7,048 nt of DNA from positions 1 to 7,048 of the forward strand of contig CAMWJY010000041.1 of the NCBI GenBank assembly GCA_947174685.1. The letters run 5' to 3'. Position numbers and translations under genes: made by a program. Below the pieces are notes generated by a model. The model did not search any database. It was not told the DNA's origin and saw only the letters and a list, made by a program, of their open reading frames with translations. Below, one piece after another: positions 1 to 5,449 of this stretch. Each line of letters begins with the position of its first letter. Position 1 is the stretch's first letter. The DNA is from an uncultured Mollicutes bacterium. GTDB taxonomy: Bacteria > Bacillota_I > Bacilli_A > Acholeplasmatales > Anaeroplasmataceae.

Positions 1-853
1 GGATAAGCTTTTGATTTTGGATTACCCAAATAGAAGTTGAATTATTTTGAACATCAAAGGTTGTATGCTCTAATAAATATTCTCTTGTTACTGCTGATAG
101 ATTTAAATTTGTTTGGTTTTTATTTGTTGTAGAACCAACAAGAAGAATATTACTCTTATCTAGGTTGATTGTACCATTTGTTTCAGAAACAGAACCAAAA
201 ATAATTCCATTTTGGTAGGAAAGTAAGGAGGATACACTAGCTTCTCCCACACCTGGTCTATTACTTTTTTGTAAAAAGCCTACCACTTGACCAAAATTCT
301 TATTTGTTGTGCTTACTTCATTTTGAAGAAGAGAGACATCAGTTACCACATTTTTGATTTCATTTCTACAATAACCAACTGCACCACCAACATTTTCATT
401 TCCATAGATGGTTGCTGAAACATATAAGTCAGATACAAACTGCTTGCAGGTTGTATTGTCCTTTGAATAATCCATAAAGCCAACTGCTCCACCAACGTTC
501 TTTTGTCCAATGATGATTGTATTTACTACTGCACTCTTTAATACCTTAGAATCTCCATTATCATTTGTAGTAAGACGGCCTGCAATTGCTCCAACTCTAG
601 AGTCTGGATCCTTTGATTCAACCTTAGAATCAAGAATAAATACGTTTTCTATACATCCTTTCAAATCTGCAACAAGGATTGCAGTACCATGATTGGATGT
701 GGATGTTGCTGGGGCATTCGTTACTTCAGCATTTTTGAAGCTTGTATTTTTGAATGTTCCGTTATTTATTCTTTTATAAAGAGCTAAAAATTCTACTGTA
801 TCTACAATTTTCATATTATGAATTGTATAGCCTTGTCCATCAAACACACCTTT
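1..853 (-). other. GLUG-type repeat region at the visible C-terminal end
   Basis: From residue 1491 the protein reads KGVFDGQGYTIHNMKI, the usual lead-in to GLUG-motif regions. Glycine-rich repeats follow: VGAIAGRL at residue 1577, NVGGAVGFM at residue 1609 and NVGGAVGYC at residue 1644. Each is followed by a strand such as LYVSATIYG or VVTDVSLL. This matches the GLUG motif known from IgA-peptidase-like and other surface proteins, where it builds a beta-solenoid. The region continues past position 1, so the end of the array and any later domain are not visible. Confidence 0.78.
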
Positions 854-3800
854 AAAATCAGAGGTAATCATATCTACTTTTTTATCTTTACTTAAGAAAA
901 TATCACTATGGAGTGTTACTCTTAAGCTAGCACTATTTGAAGAAATTGTGCTATTATTAGATGCTTCAACATAATAATAGAAATCTGAAGCATTATAAAT
1001 ATGAATATTTTCTTGATTTATAGTTTCCGTATTGAAATGAACCCACGAACCAGTTGTAATTTTTTCACATACAATTGAATCACCATAAGAAGATAGGTAT
1101 GTATACATATAATACATAGTGTTTTCAACAAGACCAGTCAGCTCTAGTGAAGAATTAGATGTGCTTTGTGTCAAATCAGATAAAGTTGGATTTTGTAATT
1201 TTTCTTTTGTGAATAAATACTTTATCTCGTTATGATTAGGATTATCAAATGTTGCATTAACTTGTGCATACTCTACTTCTCCTAAAGAAAGACTTACAAA
1301 AGATTCTACAGGATCATATTCTGGTTCAAAGGAAGTCATAAGTAATAGAGATTCTGCTTGACCACTTTGGCATAAAACATAGACATAATTTGTAGTATTA
1401 GGATATATGTCTGTTAAAAGAATGGTAGAATTCTGGCTAGAATTTTCTTTCTTGATTTGAGATAGGGAAGGTGCCTCTGCTTTATCTGTTACATAGTAAT
1501 AGGTTGTTACATTTGCTTTATCAGTAGTAATCTTAAGACTATAGCTTGGATGATTGCTTAATATCTCAATTGTAAGAGTATCGGCAGGAAGTACATATTT
1601 ACTTGAATCATCAACAATTTGACGATTGTTGGCGATGCTTTCAAAAGTATTCTCTTCAATAATAAAGTTTTCACCCTTAGCCTTAATCGAAATACCTCTT
1701 GTACAAGAGATAAAGATATTATCACGAATGAGATAATTATTAGGAACTCCTAAAATAGATGGTCCCCATACTGTATAGGCATTAATATAGACTGCTTGAT
1801 CAATGTTCTTAAAAGTATTCTCTATAATCTTAACATCATCTGCATCTCTACAATTAATACCATGGGTAGTTATATCTGTGCTGCCTTGAATTTCATTTTG
1901 ATAAATTACGGTTTGAGGGGTACCTAAAAGAACATCAATACCTCTTGCACAATTGAGAATAGTGTTATTATGAATAAATGTATTTCTTCCGGTAGCATCG
2001 TGAGTAGCACCGCTATTTCCAACTCCGATTGCAGCACCTGCACGAACATTTTTTAGTGTATTATAGCATAGCTCATTAGAGTATTCTTCTTCGCCATGCA
2101 TGTCAATTGCATCTAAAAGCGTATTATCAAAAGTATTGTTTTGAACCAAATTATTATGAGCATAATACTGAATTAAGGTTCCATGTCTTAGCCATGGTCC
2201 TATAAATTCACAATTCTCTACGAGATTAAAACAAGCATCATAGAGTGTATCTGTACAATCATCATCATGACCGATACCTTGTATGCATACACCATATCCA
2301 TTTCCTCCACCACCTAAGCAGGTTGCCTTTTGGAAGGTAGAGTTACGTACAACAACCTCTTGTGCCTTTGCAATACGAATACCGATTCGGCGGAATTTTT
2401 CTACTATAACATTATCAATTAAAATATTTCTTGCCTGATTGCTAGAGGAAGTGATTGTTCCACCTGTGGCAGCAGTTATTCCATACTTTGGACCTGTCCA
2501 GATATCAGTGATTAAATCCTTATCATTTTTATCATAAGTATAGACTGAATCTGATGTATTTGAAGATACTGTCAAATTCTTAATTGCTACATTTTTAACA
2601 TTTACAGCAGCAATAACAGTTGTCGAACTATTCTCGTTCATTGTTTCTGTAAAATGAGAAACTAAAACTACACCTTCCTTAGATTCTCCAAGTAAGGTTA
2701 TATTAGATTTTAATATGATATGAGCATAATATTCTGAAGAAGCCTTCTCATAACCTGTAAAATGATATGTACCATTTGGAATATAGACAACATCATTTGC
2801 CTTAGCTGCAGCAATCGCCTTTTTAAAGGCTTCATAATTGTCCTTAGATGAATTATTTGAGATAGCCCCATAATTCAAAACATTAATGATACTACCACTT
2901 TCCTCTATTGGCTTAGGCATAGTATGAGGAGTTCCATCCTTATCAAATAGTCCTGGCATATTCCAATCTCCACTAAAATAGTCCATAAACTGTTCATATA
3001 CAGAAGAAAGAGGTATTGCGGCTTGAGTAACTGCCTCACTTAAGTCTTCATATTCTGCATAGATAAAGATTGTATATTCAGCTTCCTCTAAATCAGAAAA
3101 GACTACTTCACTCTGATATAGAGCTCCATTTGACTTTATTTCAAGATTTGTATAATTTTGATTACTAGAACCTAAAATATACCAAATACTTGCAGTTGCT
3201 TGATTTGTAGATATGGAAAGCTTCAACTCTCCAATTGTAGAAGTTGCACTAAAGGATACAAAAACATCCAAGGTTTCTGGGAGTTGAATTTCCCATTTTG
3301 CATATAAAGTAGTATTGGCTGTAATTGTACTACCTTCTACTGCCTTAGTTTTTAATGCACTATCGATATACCAGCCTTCAAAAGTCCAACCTTCTTCCGT
3401 TAATACTGGGAAGGTTGCAGGTAAGGCTGTTACATTAACAACACTTGCTGGGGCTGTTCCATGTCCTAATACATCATAAGTTATTGTAAAAACTTGAGTC
3501 CACTTTGCATAAAGTGTTGTATTTTTTGTGATTGATGCACCTGCTGTTGCTTTTGTTGTACATGCTGCTTCTAGATACCAGCCTTCAAATGCATAGCCTT
3601 CTGCTGATACTACTGGAAGCGTTGAAGGTAAAGTTAATACATTCGCCACACTTGCTGGGGCTGTTCCATGACCTTGTACATTATAGGTTATTGTAAAAAC
3701 TTGAGTCCACTTCGCATATAGTGTTGTATCTTTTATGATTGCTGCACCTGCTTCTGCTATAGTTGTGCATTTAGAATCAAGATACCAACCATCAAAACGC

Positions 3801-5323
3801 CAGCCATCCACTGAAGCTACTATAGGTAATTCTTTAGGTAAAGCTAATACATTAACTACACTTACTGGGGCTGTGCCATGGCCTTGTACATTATAGGTTA
3901 TTGTAAATACTTGTGTCCACTTCGCATATAGTGTTGTATCTTTTATGATTGCTGCACCTGCTTCTGCTTTTGCTGTACATTTAGAGTCAAAATACCAACC
4001 ATCAAATACGAAGCCTTCTGCTGATACCACTGGAAGCTCTGCTGGTAAAGCTAATACATTAGCTACACTTGCTGGAGCTGTTCCATGACCTAATACATTA
4101 TAGGTTACTGAGAACTTATCTGCTTCTTTTGCTACCCATTTTGCATATAGCGTTGTATTTGCTGTAATGGCTGCTCCTGCTTCTGCTATAGTTGTGCATT
4201 TTGCATCTAAATACCAAGCTTCAAATACATAGCCATCTGCTGATACCACGGGAAGCTCTGCTGGTAGTGCTGAGGCATTAGCTACGCTTGCTGGGGCTTG
4301 TCCATGTCCTAATACATCATAGGTTATTGTAAAAGTTTGTGTCCACTTTGCATATAGTGTTGTATCTTTTGTGATTGCTGCTCCTGCTTCCGCTTTTGTT
4401 GTACATTTTGCATCTAAGAACCAACCACCAAATTCATAGCCTTCTGCAGTTAATACTGGTAACTCTTTTGGCAGAGCTAAAACATTAGCCACACTTGCTG
4501 GGACTTCTCCATGGCCTAATACATCATAGGTTATTGCAAAAACTTGTGTCCACTTCGCATATAGAGTCGTATCTTTTGTGATTGCTGCTCCTGCTTCTGC
4601 TATAGTTGTACATTTAGAATCAAGATACCAACCATCAAAGCGCCAGCCATCCACTGAAGATACTGTAGGTAATTCTACTGGCAATGCTTTAACATCTGTA
4701 ACTTTTGCAGGTGCAATTCCATGGCCTTGTACATCATAGGTTACATTATAGGTAGTTGGGGCAGGTGGTGTTACTTGCTTTGCTTCCCACTTCGCATATA
4801 AAGTAGTATTAGTTGTAATAGTACTACCTTCTACTGCCTTAGTCTTAAATTCACTATCTAAATACCAGCCTTTAAATGAATATCCTTCAGCTTCAAGAAC
4901 TGGCAAAGTGTCAGGAATGGTCTTTGTATCAGAAATTGATTCTGGCTTTGACCCATGTCCATTATGATTGAATGTAATGATGTAGGTTTCTGGCTCAGGA
5001 GGCGTCACTTGCTTTTCTGTCCATTTTGCATAAAGCGTGATATCTGATGAAATGCTACTTCCAGGGGTTGCTTCTTGATTTAAGCTACCATCCTTATACC
5101 ATCCTTTAAAATCCCAACCCTCCTCAATAAGCACTGGCAAGGAATTTGGGATTGCCTTCACATCCGTTATTGGACTTGGCTTTGTACCATGCCCATTATT
5201 ATCAAATGTAATGGTATATGCTTCATCAGGTAATTCAGGCTGTTTACCTTGAACGATTTTACAGCCTGTTATGAGAAAAACGAGAATAAGAGATGTGAGA
5301 AAAAAGAATATTTTTTTTATCAT
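1..5323 (-). CDS. Giant modular surface lipoprotein with B-repeats, pectate-lyase-like beta-helix and GLUG repeats (3' end outside window)
   Basis: An uninterrupted frame of 1774 codons starts at the ATG at 5323-5321 and leaves the window at position 1, so the C-terminus is missing. An in-frame TAA six bases upstream of the ATG excludes an earlier start. Visible order: lipoprotein signal with lipobox Cys21; short linker; nine InlB/Flg_new-type repeats (residues 36-677); Ig/Fn3-like segment (678-812); right-handed beta-helix opening with INVLNYGA and VVYIPNGTYHF, the entry signature of the pectate-lyase superfamily (813-1228); two Fn3-like segments (about 1230-1427); GLUG-type repeats (about 1490-1770). 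By inference it is a membrane-anchored extracellular protein that holds a polysaccharide-active beta-helix away from the cell. The helix could be a lyase, hydrolase or epimerase, or only bind glycan; I cannot name its family. It follows a PL6 lyase gene on the same strand after a 126-base gap containing a terminator, so it may have its own promoter. Confidence 0.93.
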   Translation of the reverse strand, partial: MIKKIFFFLTSLILVFLITGCKIVQGKQPELPDEAYTITFDNNGHGTKPSPITDVKAIPNSLPVLIEEGWDFKGWYKDGSLNQEATPGSSISSDITLYAKWTEKQVTPPEPETYIITFNHNGHGSKPESISDTKTIPDTLPVLEAEGYSFKGWYLDSEFKTKAVEGSTITTNTTLYAKWEAKQVTPPAPTTYNVTYDVQGHGIAPAKVTDVKALPVELPTVSSVDGWRFDGWYLDSKCTTIAEAGAAITKDTTLYAKWTQVFAITYDVLGHGEVPASVANVLALPKELPVLTAEGYEFGGWFLDAKCTTKAEAGAAITKDTTLYAKWTQTFTITYDVLGHGQAPASVANASALPAELPVVSADGYVFEAWYLDAKCTTIAEAGAAITANTTLYAKWVAKEADKFSVTYNVLGHGTAPASVANVLALPAELPVVSAEGFVFDGWYFDSKCTAKAEAGAAIIKDTTLYAKWTQVFTITYNVQGHGTAPVSVVNVLALPKELPIVASVDGWRFDGWYLDSKCTTIAEAGAAIIKDTTLYAKWTQVFTITYNVQGHGTAPASVANVLTLPSTLPVVSAEGYAFEGWYLEAACTTKATAGASITKNTTLYAKWTQVFTITYDVLGHGTAPASVVNVTALPATFPVLTEEGWTFEGWYIDSALKTKAVEGSTITANTTLYAKWEIQLPETLDVFVSFSATSTIGELKLSISTNQATASIWYILGSSNQNYTNLEIKSNGALYQSEVVFSDLEEAEYTIFIYAEYEDLSEAVTQAAIPLSSVYEQFMDYFSGDWNMPGLFDKDGTPHTMPKPIEESGSIINVLNYGAISNNSSKDNYEAFKKAIAAAKANDVVYIPNGTYHFTGYEKASSEYYAHIILKSNITLLGESKEGVVLVSHFTETMNENSSTTVIAAVNVKNVAIKNLTVSSNTSDSVYTYDKNDKDLITDIWTGPKYGITAATGGTITSSSNQARNILIDNVIVEKFRRIGIRIAKAQEVVVRNSTFQKATCLGGGGNGYGVCIQGIGHDDDCTDTLYDACFNLVENCEFIGPWLRHGTLIQYYAHNNLVQNNTFDNTLLDAIDMHGEEEYSNELCYNTLKNVRAGAAIGVGNSGATHDATGRNTFIHNNTILNCARGIDVLLGTPQTVIYQNEIQGSTDITTHGINCRDADDVKIIENTFKNIDQAVYINAYTVWGPSILGVPNNYLIRDNIFISCTRGISIKAKGENFIIEENTFESIANNRQIVDDSSKYVLPADTLTIEILSNHPSYSLKITTDKANVTTYYYVTDKAEAPSLSQIKKENSSQNSTILLTDIYPNTTNYVYVLCQSGQAESLLLMTSFEPEYDPVESFVSLSLGEVEYAQVNATFDNPNHNEIKYLFTKEKLQNPTLSDLTQSTSNSSLELTGLVENTMYYMYTYLSSYGDSIVCEKITTGSWVHFNTETINQENIHIYNASDFYYYVEASNNSTISSNSASLRVTLHSDIFLSKDKKVDMITSDFKGVFDGQGYTIHNMKIVDTVEFLALYKRINNGTFKNTSFKNAEVTNAPATSTSNHGTAILVADLKGCIENVFILDSKVESKDPDSRVGAIAGRLTTNDNGDSKVLKSAVVNTIIIGQKNVGGAVGFMDYSKDNTTCKQFVSDLYVSATIYGNENVGGAVGYCRNEIKNVVTDVSLLQNEVSTTNKNFGQVVGFLQKSNRPGVGEASVSSLLSYQNGIIFGSVSETNGTINLDKSNILLVGSTTNKNQTNLNLSAVTREYLLEHTTFDVQNNSTSIWVIQNQKLI
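1043..1636 (-). other. Two Fn3-like segments after the beta-helix
   Basis: Residues about 1230-1427 contain two similar blocks. Each has a strand-rich start (LTIEILSNHPSYSLKIT and VSLSLGEVEYAQVNATF), a YYYVTDKAEAPSLSQI or YLFTKEKLQNPTLSDL segment, and a closing L-T-x-x-x-x-N-T-x-Y-x-x-Y strand. The pattern is typical of Fn3-like modules that space domains in secreted glycan-active proteins. The assignment rests on pattern only. Confidence 0.5.
1640..2890 (-). other. Pectate-lyase-superfamily right-handed parallel beta-helix domain
   Basis: Residues 813-1228 begin with INVLNYGA, then KDNYEAFKKAIAAAKAND and VVYIPNGTYHF. This is the N-terminal signature of pectate-lyase-3/epimerase-type beta-helices, although the usual GDG after the first motif is replaced by NNSS. 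Many rungs with Asn ladders follow (VENCEF, VQNNTF, IHNNTI, IENTF, IEENTF). Candidate functional motifs are DMHGEEEYSNE at residues 1074-1084 (nt 2104-2072) and GVGNSGATHD at residues 1100-1109 (nt 2026-1997). GHDDDCTD and WLRHG lie earlier in the helix. The Asp/His/Glu-rich motifs lie on adjacent rungs and could form a metal or substrate site. The CAZy family and substrate are not recognised. Confidence 0.82.
2890..3292 (-). other. Ig/Fn3-like linker region of the giant lipoprotein
   Basis: Residues 678-812 lie between the last B-repeat and the beta-helix. The first hundred residues alternate hydrophobic beta-strand-like segments (LKLSIST, ASIWYIL, YTIFIYAEYED), as expected of an Ig or Fn3-like sandwich. 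A short aromatic and acidic segment follows (YEQFMDYFSGDWNMPG) that leads into the beta-helix. I cannot match it to a named family by eye. A carbohydrate-binding role is possible but not shown. Confidence 0.5.
3293..5218 (-). repeat. Nine tandem InlB-type B-repeats (Listeria-Bacteroides repeat, Flg_new family)
   Basis: Each unit of about 65-68 residues follows the pattern Y-x-V/I-T-Y/F-x-x-x-GHG, then LP near the middle, then GWY, and ends TLYAKW. Units in coding order: R1 5218-5021, R2 4987-4787, R3 4753-4550, R4 4537-4343, R5 4330-4136, R6 4111-3917, R7 3904-3707, R8 3694-3500, R9 3487-3293. R3 to R8 are an inner class with a Cys (SKCTT, AKCTT or AACTT) and mostly AEAGAAI. R1, R2 and R9 lack the Cys, and R2 and R9 share KTKAVEGSTIT. 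R1-R2 and R2-R3 are joined by Pro-rich linkers (KQVTPPEPE, KQVTPPAPT), R5-R6 by a charged linker (VAKEADKF), and the others only by TQ[VT]F. In known proteins such repeats form beta-grasp-like modules that work as surface stalks or adhesive spacers. That role is inferred here. Confidence 0.92.
5261..5323 (-). other. Lipoprotein signal peptide (signal peptidase II type)
   Basis: Residues 1-21 of the giant protein have Lys3 and Lys4, then a hydrophobic stretch rich in Phe, Leu and Ile (residues 5-18), then the lipobox I-T-G-C with the lipidated cysteine at residue 21. This is the standard layout for prolipoprotein processing. It implies that the mature protein is tethered by its N-terminus to the outer face of the cytoplasmic membrane. 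Codons 2-5 contain a run of eight A residues. Confidence 0.93.
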
Positions 5324-5336
5324 CTTTTAGCATATT

Positions 5337-5366
5337 GACATGAATTCTCTATATCGAATTCATATC
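5337..5366 (-). promoter_or_regulatory. Leader inverted repeat (hairpin or operator) between SD and start codon
   Basis: The minus strand reads GATATGAATTC, then the loop GATATAGA, then GAATTCATGTC. This gives an 11-bp stem with one G-U wobble; eight of the pairs (ATGAATTC with GAATTCAT) are perfect. The stem base directly abuts the Shine-Dalgarno. If it folds in the mRNA, about 14 bases separate the Shine-Dalgarno from the lipoprotein ATG instead of about 44. The same dyad could equally be a DNA operator for a dimeric regulator. It lacks a U-run, so it is not a terminator. Confidence 0.6.
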
Positions 5367-5374
5367 TCTCCTTT
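5366..5374 (-). promoter_or_regulatory. Strong Shine-Dalgarno sequence far from the lipoprotein start
   Basis: The minus strand reads AAAGGAGAG, a near-consensus ribosome binding site. In linear distance it is about 44 bases upstream of the lipoprotein ATG at 5323, too far for normal use. It is only four to five bases upstream of another ATG at 5363, which opens a five-codon mini-ORF (M-N-S-I-stop, 5363-5349). Just upstream of the real ATG there is only a weak purine stretch (TAAAAG). Either the hairpin between them shortens the effective distance, or the mini-ORF is translated and feeds the downstream start. Confidence 0.65.
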
Positions 5375-5390
5375 CTGGAATTTATATAAT

Positions 5391-5434
5391 CAAAAAGGAC
5401 ACATACCCCTAAAACGAAATGTGTATCCTTTTTG
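5391..5434 (-). terminator. Rho-independent terminator after the PL6 gene, possibly bidirectional
   Basis: The arms are 5434-5419 (minus strand CAAAAAGGATACACAT) and 5404-5391 (ATGTGTCCTTTTTG). They pair with a two-base bulge around a 14-base loop, and the second arm ends in a T-run. The stem starts 15 bases beyond the TAG stop at 5452-5450. Because the outer stem is A-run against T-run, it could also work in the other direction. It should separate the PL6 transcript from the lipoprotein gene at least partly. Confidence 0.82.
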
Positions 5435-5449
5435 AATTGAGGGATTATT

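Noticed and set aside
510..692. Plus-strand ORF of 60 residues
   Set aside because: It lies fully opposite the GLUG region of the large minus-strand gene, has no convincing ribosome binding site, and its protein resembles no family. It is a shadow frame.
3293..5218. Regular repeats of about 210 bases considered as a CRISPR or non-coding satellite array
   Set aside because: The units are protein-coding in one continuous frame, diverge at synonymous and conservative sites, and match the InlB B-repeat pattern; there are no short identical repeats with unique spacers.
5331..5333. Alternative ATG upstream of the lipoprotein start
   Set aside because: It is in another frame and reaches a stop after about two dozen codons. 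The in-frame ATG at 5323 gives a perfect lipoprotein signal.
5377..5392. Possible -10 element (minus strand TTATATAAA) for the lipoprotein gene
   Set aside because: It is AT-rich and plausible as a -10, but no acceptable -35 lies 16-18 bases upstream, and that stretch is the terminator arm. Not listed as a promoter.
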